Shown: one piece after another, positions 10,116 to 21,680 of the stretch
How positions within the stretch are numbered: the first letter of the stretch is position 1
Layout: each line of letters starts with the position of its first letter
Assembly (NCBI GenBank): GCA_963969595.1
Contig: OZ018408.1
Span: 24,977,371 to 25,041,370, forward strand
Origin: Neckera pumila
Lineage: Eukaryota; Streptophyta; Bryopsida; Hypnales; Neckeraceae
DNA: 64,000 nt
Direction of reading: 5' to 3'
Program-made: the position numbers and the translations under genes
The notes under the pieces: model-generated
Databases searched by the model: none
What the model was told of the DNA's origin: nothing
The model's input: only the letters and a program-made list of their open reading frames with translations

Positions 10116-13020
10116 GAACTTAGGACAACAATTTGACAACACGTGGTTAGTATGACTTGGTTAATACGTCTCTAAAACACAAATACACGTTAGTGGAAAG
10201 TAATTAAAACACATAAGACCTTTAAGGAAAACACTAGAATGCCCCCCAAGGTGGCATACGTCGGGCACAAAGGGGGGAAACTAGGATCAGTACAAGGATT
10301 AGTAAAAACAACTTCAAATTGCTATAACAAAGGCCAAGTTAGTCAAAATTTCAAAGACAAAGACAATCTTTGAAGGGACCCCAATGTTTTTCAAAGAAAG
10401 CTTGAAAATTAGTGACAACGGAGCTTAAAATGCTCCAAAAACACACGTTTACAACTTTTGGCTCAAAAATGGCCAAAAAAATCCAAACAAATGGACCAAC
10501 GTATTTTGAAAGCCAACATAATGGCCCAAGGGGTGTTTGTGAGAGAAAAGTGAGCCCCTTATATAGATTTCCAAGGGTGCTCACCCCCCTCTCTTTTCCT
10601 ACTAGTAATCTTATCACTTGAGATTTTCATCCTAATCTTCTAGTTTTTGACTTTCTATCCTGGTCCAAACTTCTAACTTTTAGGGAACAACTCCAAATCA
10701 CAAACGGATTGCGCCATTGGCTTCAGAAGGCCATTTTTAGTCGTACAGTCCTTCTACTCCCTAATTTGACCTCAAAAATGCAATAATACTTAGCGCTAAC
10801 TGAACACCCAAAAGGGGTAAAAATCCAAATCTTGGAGTTTGACTTTTCTAAGAAAAATAACTAGCCTAAGTTCTTTAGAAGGTCTAAGGGAGTAAAAAAA
10901 GACCCAACTTGGACCCCATTCCAACTCTGTGTGCCCCCGGGGCACCGGTCAGCTCTACCAAATTCTTCAAATTTTGCAATTGCTAGGGAATCTCGCCGGT
11001 TGGGGCATTTCTGACTATCGGAATGTCTTGAAACTTGTCGGAGCATCTTATTAGCATAAAACAAGCTAGTATAACTTTTAGTGAGATTTTACCGCAATCT
11101 GGGTGATTTACAAAAAATTCTCATCCAAGGTTTTGGCGGTTGACCATTCAGAAAGGCATTTTCTATAAGTCAGAAAATTCCGAATCTTTTAATAGAACCT
11201 CTCATGGAATTCCATAGAACATGTGCAAGCTCATATTTTACTTTGCACAAAGGTCATAGGAGAATCAAAACTTGTCTTTTCCTTGAGAAATTGGTGATTA
11301 GGGAATCTTCCGCGTATGGGAGAATCGTGGCAAACCGATTTTGCCGTTGGCCTCCAAATGTGAATTCCACCTACAAACAACATATAGCATCTCTAGATTC
11401 CCCCCAGATGTCTGTCTTGCGATTGTAACTCCTGCAGGCCTAACAATTGGGGTTTCTTCTGTTTCTTCGATAAAATGGGGAAAGTAAAATTTATCGTCAG
11501 GAATGGACATATGACCTTAACGGTATTCACTTAGACCAAATTTAGACCTAAGAAATTACCTACACCATGGTTTTGGCGATTCTAGCCCTATTTACCATAA
11601 ATCCATCTAATCACATGAAATCCCGATTTTATACCTATTTACAAATGGGAATTGGGTTTAGTTGAGGGCAACTTACTGATAAGGGACCAAATGCTATATT
11701 GGTATGTGACACACCTATCTGGGTCTTACACTCTTTTTTGGGCTTTTTGTGACTAAAAATACATTCAAACTTAGTATAAACGAAAAAAAACAAAACAGTG
11801 AGTCTCGGGTGACGAATTGAGACCTCACAACAGGCTCCATCAAGGTCGGTTGTATAGCAAGCAAAGGCTTCTCTATGTGCAAAGATCTGCATTATAGCAT
11901 GCGGCATTTAGAGAAGAAGCGATTTAAATGTAAAATATGTAAAATAGAAGCAAGTTTGTATTTGCAAGGGGTATAGATGGAAATACATCTACGAGGGTGA
12001 TTGCTTCATAAAAGCTCATAGTAAAGCAAAATGGGCGGCTTGTGTTCTAAAGAAGTGATAGTGTATATCCCTTGGCTTTTGCAGGAACTACCGAGGATAT
12101 TGACTTTGCAAATAGTGCAGGTTCCAATTTGCTTTGGACAGCTTGGAACAAAGTGGATCTGAAAATTCCGCAATCATTTAATAGAAGAAACAAGACAATG
12201 GAGACTTCAAAGGACAATTCATGAAAACAGCTCCAAAGGATTACACTTAAATTTTTCATAGACGGGTTGTAGTATAGGATGAAGAGACAAGAGAATAGTA
12301 CTTATGATATAGTTTTATTCTTTTGGTGGTATGAAAGTTGAAGAGCAGAGTGAACTTCAAAAGTTAATGATTTCATTTGTGGATCTATCCAAGAATAGCA
12401 ATAAAGTCCTTAGAAATGATAGCCAAAAAGAGAGGAAGCAATTCGATGTACGCCTTGGAATGAAGAGGAGGATTTGATTCCAATTTATCTGCGAGTAGAT
12501 ACATGCCTTCTTTTGCAACCAAAAAATCAAGAGCGACTTTTAAAAAATGGAAAGAAGATCAAGTGAAGACAGTGACTTAAATGGATGAGATATATTGAAG
12601 GAGATTTTTAAATTTGGCGTCAAAATTGTTTGACAATGCATCGAAGCAAGCAATGGGAGCCGGAGTTCTAGACTTTTGTCAAACAGAATTTATTGATTTT
12701 GAATAGAGGGAAGGTGTGTTTGCTAGTAATTTGACTTATACTTTTAATAATTTTTCATATTCATTTCATAAGAATAACGATTATAATACTTATAGTTATG
12801 AAATTTGGGCCTCGATGGTTTTGAAAAATCGGTGAGTTAGCTATCATGAGCGATGGGAATGAATTTATATGTGAAGGAGGACAATTTATCATAAACACAT
12901 ATAAAATTATTGTGGATCTTAGTCAATATAATGGTATTGTGGAGATCATATGGAGAAGGCAACAGGATTTTCATGAGACTCTTAAATCCAAAAACTTTGA
13001 TGGATTTACTTGATTGGGCA
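10116..13020. other. non-coding, probable decayed repeats
   Basis: Several short open stretches (10351-10617 and 11635-11907 on the minus strand, 11204-11428 on the plus) show no recognisable motif. The text at 10680-11640 has the style of a long repeat, with phrases such as GATTGCGCCATTGGC and CGATTTTGCCGTTGGCCTCC, but no second copy or boundaries are visible within the window. Confidence 0.3.
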
Positions 13021-13024
13021 ATTC

Positions 13025-13941
13025 AGTCCATTGTTCCCTTGGGGGGACAAATCAAATTTTGGGCAGGTACCTACAAGCTCATTTTTTAGTGAAACTTTTT
13101 GAAACTTTTTCATAAGATAGAAAAATTGATTAGCTTCGTGGGAATATAATTTTTATTTCAATTGGTGCCCGGGAGCAAAAGTTATACCATAAAAAGCCTA
13201 AATCTGAACTCGGCGGGCAACACAAATTTTTTTGCATAATGTCAAAATAAATTTTAATTTTTTTTTCTTTGAAACTTTATATTTTTGTCCACATGTGAAG
13301 CTTTGATTAATTTAATTTGGATTAATAATGAGCAAGTCATGGAAAATCTTGTTTTTTGGGCAATCTAAGCATTTTTTTGATAAAATAACTTATAGAATTC
13401 ATTTCTGAATGCACTTTTTTCAATTATTTACAATTTTTTTTTAGAATGTTGTATTTGCTTGCTAAAACAATCTCACTATTGGGATTATTGTATTTCAATC
13501 CCATCTAAGAGCTATTAATGATTTAGTTCTTTTTTCAATCTTGGACTTATTTCTATTTAATAATTTTTAAAGAATAAAAATCAAGTGTATTTTTTTTTGA
13601 AATTTTTTTGTAGACTTTCACCTTACATCTTACACATAAAAAATTTTAAATTCAAAGTCTTTAGTGCAAAAAATTTCCACAAATGGCGGTTAAAGTCATC
13701 TGAAATTGTAGATTAGTGTTCAAAAAAACTTTATTTTTCAGCTTTGAATGCTAATATCTTCCAATCTATACGATCAAACTTTATGAAATTTTTACCACAT
13801 TGATCTTTGACAAATGAAGTATAAGATCCTACAGTTAAATTCTAAAAAATGTATTTTTTGTATTCTTGGAGTGAATGCAGCCAAAATGGCAGTTTTGAGT
13901 AGTTTTTGATAGAAAATTGGCCTTGGGACTTTAGGGGTTAA
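13025..13941 (+). mobile_element. TTAA element, family A (left terminus eroded)
   Basis: The right end is GGACTTTAGGGG followed by TTAA (13938-13941). The left end has lost its TTAA and first bases but keeps TTGTTCCCTTGGGGGGACAA and GGGCAGGTACCTACAAGCTC, matching the complete family A element at 14279-15203 in the same orientation. The two share the internal phrase TGGTGCCCGGGA(A/G)CAAAAGTT. There is no coding capacity. The right flank is part of a CACTA-type end. Confidence 0.75.
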
Positions 13942-13962
13942 AACACTCCATTCTCTTGTAGT
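13938..13962. mobile_element. stub of a CACTA-type MITE terminus
   Basis: The 25 bases from the TTAA through AACACTCCATTCTCTTGTAGT are identical to the right end of the intact CACTA-like MITE at 19998-20219. Only this terminus remains, abutting the family A element at a TTAA that is naturally part of the MITE end. This shows that the TTAA element inserted into an older CACTA-type MITE. Confidence 0.6.
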
Positions 13963-14278
13963 ATATTGTTTATCCAACTTGATCTGAACATGCATTGAAC
14001 TTGAAATGAAGTGAAAGCAAGGCTTGAGTCAATTCTAATTCTAAAAATATTGTAAAAATGGATGACAATTTAAAGTTGGGTGATAATATTAGGATGGATG
14101 AATTGTATGGATGGATAAAGTATTATTTACGATGAAATTGTAGAATTCAGGATTATATCAAAAAAATTATTTGCTTTGGCCATATTACAATACTTTTTTT
14201 TTATCATTTTTACTTGCTTGTCAACATTTCTTCTTATTTCAATGTCATGCCACTTGCTTCAATTCCATCCTATTTGCT

Positions 14279-15203
14279 TTAACCCCTAAAAGCCCGTTGT
14301 CCCTTTAGGGGACAAATGTGTTTTCGGGCAAGTACCTATGGGCTGAAATTTTCTCTTGATTTTTTGAAACTTTTTTGGAAGGTAGAAAAAATGATTAGCT
14401 TCATAGGAATGTAATTTTTTTCACAATTGGTGCCCGGGAACAAAAGTTGTGACCAAATAAGCTCAAAACAGGGGACGGTGGGCAGCAAAAAAAATTTGCA
14501 CTTTTTTTTTCTTTTTTTTAGTATTTTTTTCATAGATTATATTTTTGTCTATATAAAAAGCTTTGATTCATTTCATTTGGATTTGTTATGAGAAAGTTAT
14601 GGACATTCTTAATTTTTGGGTAGTTAGAGCATCTTTTTGAAAAAAATAACTTGTAGGATTCAAATCTGAATGTAATTTTTTTAAATTTTTAAATTTTTTT
14701 TTTGCATGGTTAATTTATTTGCTAGAACAATTGGACCATTGGGATTAGTCTATTTTAATTCCATCTGAAATATATGAATATTTCAGATTTTCCTTCTATC
14801 TTGTACCTACTTCTACTTTATAATTTTTTCAATAATGAAAAATAAGTTTTCTTGAATTTTTTTTTTGGTGTAGATTGTCAACTGAATTATCCACTATAAG
14901 CATCTAAAGCTCAAAACTCTATAGTATAAAAAATTTTAAGTCAAAAATGTTCAAAGTCAAAAAATCCAGTCCCATAATGTGTTGAAAAATTTGTTTTTTT
15001 CACTTTAAATGTAGATATCTTGCAATCTGTGCAGTCAAAAGTTCTGAAATTCTTTCCACACATTCTCATACTAGTTAGGTGTAAGATCCTATAGTTAGAT
15101 GTGCAAAAAAAACTTTTTAAATTTTTTTTTCACTGTTTGCTAAAAAAATGGCAGTTTGGAGTGTATTTTGGCAGAAAAAAGGCCTTAGGCCTTTAGGGGT
15201 TAA
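14279..15203 (+). mobile_element. TTAA element, family A, complete
   Basis: It is flanked by TTAA on both sides (14279-14282 and 15200-15203) and bounded by CCCCTAAAAGCCC and GGCCTTTAGGGG. Just inside the left end is a palindrome, TTGTCCCTTTAGGGGACAA. The interior is AT-rich and non-coding. It contains TGGTGCCCGGGAACAAAAGTT-like, GAGAAAGTTATGG and GTGTAAGATCCTATAGTTAG phrases that recur in the other family members. TTAA target duplication plus CCC-starting ends is the established signature of the piggyBac superfamily; the element is non-autonomous. Confidence 0.85.
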
Positions 15204-16631
15204 TAATTTTTTTCTACTCACCTATCCACAATAGCTATATTGGACTTTCAACAAGCATCTTGCTACAAAAATTGCCTTTGCCATCCACAATGTATGACTA
15301 TCTTTAGCAAGGGTCAATGGTCAATAGACTTCAGAAGGATTCTTAGATTTTTATACGGATTATCATGCCATAAAGACATGTGCACCTAGATTTCATTCCA
15401 TTGTCTCTTGTAATGTCTGCTAGATTAAGCTGTCAATTTAGTGCAATTTGTATTTACTAGTTGTCAATCTTTCATGTATGTGTTGATCATTAGACTTTTC
15501 ATTGTCTACAAGATCTTTGGCCACACCTTGTAATGATCTACTTTTTCACGTGAATCCTTCTTTCTTCCATATTTGAATTCTTTCTCTTTGGTTGCCACAC
15601 TTCACTATCAGGCAAGGAACCCAATATCACATTCTCCTTCAATTTATCCTTGCCGTAAAAGTCATTTCATTACAATCAATCATATTTTTCCACCATATTT
15701 TGTACCTCTATCCAACCCTTGCCATGTCTTCTCCTCCTTCCTCCAAGGCATTTCCTCTGTCCATTCTTCTCCTTCTTTTATTCATCTTCTAGACTCAAGC
15801 TATTTAAAGGCTCCATCATCTCATGCTCACTTCAATGTGCTTTAATATTGAGCAAAATCTTAAATTTAATGAAAGCAAATGGATGAATATGAAGGAAATT
15901 GAATGCATATTATATTAAAATGCATGGCAGGTCTATCATGACATTCTACAAATATTTGAATGAATAAGCCTGAATTGAGATGCTTCTTTAGTCTTTCTTG
16001 GCTCAAAAGATTAAAATTCTATTTCTATGGTTGAAATTGATAGACTCAGGTCTACAATTAATTTTCATTGGCCGTTGGCTATTACAAATTGGGTTTTGAA
16101 ATCAACCCCAAAATATGCAAAATTAGCTTAGAAATGACTCCATATTCATTAGAACCAAAGATGGATATTATAGATTTTCAACTAGGAAGATTGTTGAATT
16201 GAACAAAAAATAAATGCTTGTTTTATGATAGTAAACATCTCCAATGAATAGGAATAATGAAGTTCTTTGGTATGACTTCTTGTCTTGCTACATCATTCCA
16301 ATGTCCTCATTTTATGCCACTTGAGTATTGATGGTAATGCTACGTATGACTTTTGTACTCTGAGTTTTTTGGTGACATCAACCCTTGCTAACGTGGTAGT
16401 GTCAAAATCATAGGACCATTTATTCAATATATGCATTCATATTTCTATTTTCTACAATCCTTTTAGAGTTGTAGCCACATTTTCAATCATGTAGAAGGGC
16501 TATTCATCTCAGTTGTATAGCATTGATGTCACAAATGGGCCTATACTAATATAAACTTTAGCAAAAGTACAACAAATATTATTTCAAGACTTTAATAGAA
16601 ATATATGGCATAATACTTGGCATAGAAATAG
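15204..16631. other. non-coding, no recognisable gene
   Basis: AT-rich sequence with a pyrimidine-rich patch at 15560-15800 that leaves two overlapping open stretches on the plus strand. These have no motif and probably reflect composition. Confidence 0.35.
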
Positions 16632-17560
16632 TTAACCCCTAAAGGTCGGAGACTATGTTTTCACCAAAAACACTCCAAAACTGCCATTACAAATACAAGT
16701 ACCAAATTTTAGAAGAAAAACATTTTTTTTAAATTCGTAACCGTAGGATCTAGTAGTAAACTTGTTTGAGAATATGTAGAAAAAATTTCAGAATTTTCTA
16801 CCTTGTAGATTGCAAGATATTAGCATTTGAATTGACAATATCCCTTTTTGGGGCCCTGCAAAAAACTGGGCAGCTGCACTTCACAAGGTCACATTTAAAT
16901 GAAAAAATGTCCAAAATGGTGGTTACTCTTTGGATTAATTCTTCAAAGCAAGTTTTCTACATGCTTGAAAAATTTCAAATCATTTGGAATTGTACAACAT
17001 ACAGGAAAAAATAGGTTATAGAATGAAGTAGAGAATGATTCAAAACACTAAACTGTTAAGAATTTAGTTATGGAATTGAAAAGTGTCAATCCCAATGGTT
17101 GTAATGTTGCAATAAATAGTACACATCCTATATTTTTATTTTTTTCAAAAAATATTAAAAATTGAGTTAAATAAAGGACTTCAAAGTTTATTTTAGAGTA
17201 GGGAATTTATAACTGCTTGCAAACTAGAACACCTTATAATTTTCATCTTATAAACCAAAAGTGAAAAATATAAAAAACTTTACTTGTATATATAAATCTG
17301 GAGAACCAATTTCAAATTTTTATTTTCTTAAAAAGGGATTTTTCAAAAAAAATTTGAGCTGCCCGCCGACCATTGAAAATGACATATCATCCAATAACAT
17401 TTTAACTATGTAGTCAAAAAAATTTGAAAATTGTTGAGCTTTAAAGCTACTCCTTGGGTACACGTTGTGTGAAATTTTCAAAGAAAAAAAATAAAATTTC
17501 AGTCCATCATGAGCTGCCCAAAATTGTTATATTGCCAAAAAACGCCGGTTGGACATTTAA
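16632..17560 (+). mobile_element. TTAA element, family C, right end eroded
   Basis: It starts with TTAA and CCCCTAAAGGTCGGAGACTA, and matches 43937-44888 and 61925-62780 throughout in the same orientation. Its right end should read TTTGGTCCTTTAGGG but is shortened to GGTTGGACATTTAA. It meets the next element at the shared TTAA 17557-17560. There is no coding capacity. Confidence 0.75.
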
Positions 17561-18139
17561 CCTCTAAAGGACCGGAGGGGTGTCCAAATTTCTAAAATTG
17601 TAAAGATCTATTATAGAATGCAACTTAGAAGAATATTTTAGTGATGATTCTCAAACAATAGTTGTAAAATGCTATTTATAGATCACATCCATATGGTTAG
17701 ATCAACAAAAATATATACCAATATTTTTCAATAAAATTTGAAGCTAGAAATTGTAAATTCCTTCTAAAATCAATTGTAGATTGAATATTTATGATTTCTG
17801 AAAGATTTTTTTGCTATAGGTTCATAATATTGAGTTTTAATTATAGTAATTTTTGAAGATTTTTATTTGATTTTTTGATTCAAGTCATTTTTGAAGGGTC
17901 ATTTTTTGAACTAAAAAAATTACTTTTTGAAGCTAGACCTCCCAGTACCTTTTGAATTATAAAATATTTGCAAAGCAAAATCTTCATAATTTGAACCGTA
18001 CGAATGTTAAAGAACTATTATAAGAATCTTCAAACAAAATTGATGGATGAAAAAAAGCATTTCAATGAGTTTAGGACGTGTTTCTGTTCATTCATTGTTC
18101 AAAATCTACACTTATGGTCCTTTAGGGGTTAGGGGTTAA
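17557..18139 (+). mobile_element. TTAA element, family D, complete
   Basis: It is flanked by TTAA at 17557-17560 and 18136-18139. The left end is CCTCTAAAGGACCGGAGGGG. The right end is GGTCCTTTAGGGGTTAGGGG, with a small duplication of the last bases. The interior is non-coding and unlike families A to C, but the terminal ten bases are the same. A truncated relative starts at 1013. Confidence 0.8.
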
Positions 18140-18289
18140 GCATATATAAAATATGTACACTTTGAAAGGTGAATTCTAATTGTTGTTTTATACATCATCT
18201 TGTGGTTCACAATTTAAGTAGATTTTAGCTATTACAATGTCTTTCCTTCATAATCATCAAATTGTAATTTGTAACTAAAGAGAAAGGAA

Positions 18290-18660
18290 CAATAACAGGA
18301 TGTATTAATAATACAAGCTATTTCCTTTTAGTTTTTTTAGTTTTTTTTAACAAATAGAAAACCATTGCATTAAAAAACGTCACAAATCAACAACTAAGCT
18401 CGGAGGCTAGAAATGAAGAGATAACAAGGTTATCCAATCTAATTTCAAACGTCCTAAGGCAAATATACCACCTCATAGATGTTACAAACTGCTGTCCAAA
18501 AATGCCTTTCACTTTTTTATCCGATTTTTTAAATAGCGGCAATTGATGGATGAAATTTTTAAAATGAAATTTCATCCACTCTTTATTAAAAAACATCATA
18601 CTTATCAAATTGCCAAATTTGGCTATCCAAATCCAAAATAATAAGCACAAAAACTAATTT
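18290..18660 (-). mobile_element. possible LINE 3' fragment
   Basis: A minus-strand open stretch (18650-18387) is followed by TTTTTTAATGCAATGGTTTTC and an A-rich tail, an arrangement common at the 3' ends of plant LINEs. The deduced residues include TSMRWYICLRTFEIR, which vaguely resembles the region after a reverse transcriptase but holds no diagnostic motif. Weakly supported. Confidence 0.2.
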
Positions 18661-19371
18661 TGTACTCATACTAGACTTCTTTCAAAAGCTTGGTTTCAAC
18701 ATTAGTATTTTGTAATTTAAATTCAACTTAGAGCCCTTAGAGTTTTTATGTGCGTATTTACTATATCATGGTATCAAAACATTGTTAATCAATATTCGGG
18801 GGTTCTTTTTGCTCCCTTCAAAAATGATAGCTTGCAAAGCTATAGCTTTGAAATTTATCAGTTCATTGAAAGTTGTGACTTTGTAAATTCACGCACCTAC
18901 ACCGTGAACTTTGATGCTTAGTGTTGAAAATATTTGAATTGAATCAAATTTGCAACCTAAGCCTTAATACCTTTTTTAATTTTTGTTTTATATTATTTTT
19001 GCCTGCTTCAAGGAAATAATGTTTAAACATTCATTGTAAGTCTTCAGTAGAGATTGCACTTAGGAGAGGATTGCCTACAATTTTAAAATCTAGCTTCCAT
19101 TTGAAGTCGTTGATTTAGAGCTGAAAAGGTATTCAACCCCAATAATAGAAAATTTGTGGAGTTTAAGGCAAGTGTTTTTCTGGAAAGTTGATAATGTCTC
19201 CAAAAGGTATTAAATTTTAATCATTCATTGTAATAGAAATATGAGCAATTCCAGATGAATTAAAAACAAAAAATTTATTTATTTTAGTCAAAATATTGAA
19301 TGTTTTATATATTACAAGTGTTGATTGTATATAATTGTATTTTCAAATGTGATGAAGAACATGCACATTAA
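18661..19371. other. non-coding, nothing recognised
   Basis: AT-rich sequence without a coding frame, terminal repeats or tandem structure that I can support. Confidence 0.35.
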
Positions 19372-19379
19372 AAATATAT

Positions 19380-19945
19380 CTCGGGGGGTGCACTTAGTGT
19401 ATCTAATCCAAACAACGTGCAAACAAAACTTTGTACCCCCTATATTATATCCTAAAATTTAAGTAAATGAAAACAAAAAAAATATGAATATATTCTCCTA
19501 ATTTGAAAGTTTATGTTTTGAATTATTGATATTTTTATTTGCTAATGATAATTAGTTACAAATTTTTGAAGTAAATAGATACACTGCAGAACTGAAAAAT
19601 AACTTTCACACCCCTATATTATATCCTCAAAAATTGTCTAAAAAATGAACAAAAAAATCCTAAAAATAATTCTCTATTGAAAGCTCATTTTGAGTTGAAT
19701 ATTGATGCAATAGTCATCTAAATGTGTTCTCTATAAATATTTGAGTTGAAAAATATGCCATTTTAGGTTCATTTTCAACCTCTTCTAGAAATCATTCCAT
19801 ATTTCATTTGAGTTGGAAATTTTGGCAATAGAAACCTATAGTCATTACCAAACAATGCTCAAAATTTTAGGTTGAAATTATAGTTTATTAGAAACCACTT
19901 GTTCGCACGTGGTTTGTAGTAGTAGAACCAAGTGCCCTCCCCAAG
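19380..19945. mobile_element. non-autonomous element with 8-bp target duplication (hAT-like)
   Basis: An identical 8-bp direct repeat, AAATATAT, flanks the element at 19372-19379 and 19946-19953. The inverted ends are CTCGGGGGGTGCACTTAGTG and, read inward from the right, CTTGGGGAGGGCACTTGGTT. Further inward, AACGTGCAAACAA pairs with CACGTGCGAACAA. The interior contains a diverged direct duplication of about 177 bp sharing CCCCTATATTATATCCT. An 8-bp duplication is the established hallmark of hAT elements. There is no transposase, so it is a MITE-class element. Confidence 0.7.
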
Positions 19946-19997
19946 AAATATATATACCAAGAACATGGAAGTTTGTGGTGTTGTTGCACTATTGATA

Positions 19998-20219
19998 CAC
20001 TACAAGAGAATGGGGTGTTTTAAGTGAGCTTTTAAGTATAGTCTTAGACATAAGATTTTAAATAATGACCTTTAAGGCAATTTTCAACAAAATTTTACTA
20101 GAAATACATGTGTTTCTAGTCAAATTTTGCTGAAAATTGCTTATATGGTCATTACTTAAAACCTTATGTCTAAGACTATACTTAAAAGCTCACTTAAAAC
20201 ACTCCATTCTCTTGTAGTG
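19998..20219. mobile_element. CACTA-type MITE with 3-bp target duplication
   Basis: It begins CACTACAAGAGAATGGGGTG and ends CACTCCATTCTCTTGTAGTG, with ATA on both sides (19995-19997 and 20220-20222). The arms stay complementary for about 100 bases each, for instance AAGCTTTTAAGTATAGTC-like against GACTATACTTAAAAGCT, so the 222-bp element is a near-complete foldback. CACTA ends plus a 3-bp duplication are the established signature of that superfamily. Confidence 0.85.
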
Positions 20220-20222
20220 ATA

Positions 20223-21135
20223 TTTCATAGTAATAAGAAGTCATTGTCAATTGATAAGAAAATAAATGGTCATTCAACTAATTTATCTATTGCAAACATA
20301 GCTTACGAAATAATTATCTTCCTAAAAGACATTGTTTATTACAATTTGCCTATTTCTAATATTCAAGAAAAAAACTCTTTGAAGCATTTGCAATCATTTT
20401 AGAAATGTCTCATATAATTTTAAACTTTTGAAAGATGCAAGTTACAAGTAAGTAAATTTGATCTTAGTGCATTTCAATTAAATGTTGTAGTATATAGTGA
20501 AAAGTATATAAAATCATCTAAAGAAGTGTTTGAATTTAGTAGCATTTATTTAAATGATGACATTTGAAATTTAATTTTGTTGTATGTACTTTTTTACAAT
20601 GAAATTATGTTGATTGATTCATTTAGTTATGAATAACAAGTTTTTTTTAGATTGTATGCGTACATGTGTAACTATGAAGAATCTTGCAAAGTAAAAAGTT
20701 CTTGGGCACTTTAATGTTGACATTAATATCACTATTTGAGAAATTTAGTCTCTTTAATATTTTTTGCATTTATTTTATGTAATTCATATTAATAAACATA
20801 TACTGAACTGTACATTTGATTTTTTTTGAATAGGTGATTTACACTTATCATACAAATTCATATAGCACGTGCATATGTTAAGCAAATGTATTGATAAATA
20901 AATCAAACACAAGAATTGAATTAATAAACTGGGCTTACTTGTAGTGGCAAAATAATCAAACATCACATTATTAGGTAGAGATAAAGATTCTATAAAAATT
21001 TGCATAAGACTGAGGCCTTATTCTTGCGGGCCATGCCAAGGAATATTGTTGTTTATTAATTATGAGTCTTTAGTCACAACATTATAAAGCACATCATTTG
21101 AATCAACAAAATCTAAACCATGTATCAATTGCACT
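20223..21135. other. non-coding, nothing recognised
   Basis: AT-rich sequence. An open stretch at 20166-20402 overlaps the MITE end and is not credible as a gene; that at 20784-21005 (minus) has no motif. Confidence 0.35.
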
Positions 21136-21500
21136 TTAACCCCTAAAGCCCCAAGGGTGTTTTCTGTCAAAAAACACTGAAAACTGCCATTTCTGCTGCG
21201 TTCATTTAGGAAACCCTTAAAAAAACATTTTTTTAAATATAACTGTAGGATCTTGTATTTCACTTGTCTAAGATCATGTGGTAAAAATTTCATCGAATTT
21301 GACCGTACGGATTGAAAGATATGACCATTCAAAGTTTAGAAAAAAGTTTTTTTGAACTCTGCCCGACAGCTCCAGCTGCCTTTGACCGCCATTTGTGGAA
21401 AATTTTTGCACTAAGGACTATGAATAAAAAAATCTAATGTATTGAAGATAATGTTATACATATGTCCACCAAAAATCACTTCAAAAAAATGTGTGGAACA
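21136..21500 (-). mobile_element. fragment of TTAA element, family A
   Basis: TTAA and CCCCTAAAGCCCCAAGGG start a stretch that matches the reverse complement of the right half of the family A elements. It includes AACTGTAGGATCTTGTATTT, CGCCATTTGTGGAAA and CACTAAGGACT. Similarity fades near 21500 and the other terminus is missing. Confidence 0.65.
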
Positions 21501-21648
21501 CATCCAGAAAAAATTTGAAATGACACAATGCCTAGAAAATTGACAATACACTATCTTTTCTTGCTAGCAAGTTTTCTACCTCATAAATTCAATACATGAA
21601 AAATGCCAACGGTGGATTGAAAGATTTATTTTCCTTTAACAAACTCCC

Positions 21649-21670
21649 AAAAAAAAAAAAAAAAAAAAAA
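21649..21670. repeat. A22 run
   Basis: Twenty-two A in a row lie 34 bases before the TTTG array. This could be a retroposon tail or simple expansion. Confidence 0.6.
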
Positions 21671-21680
21671 GAAAACTCTA

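Noticed and set aside
18119..18139. Interstitial telomere-like sequence (TTTAGGGG TTAGGGG)
   Set aside because: It is the terminal inverted repeat of the family D element with a small duplication; the same TTTAGGGG occurs at every element end.
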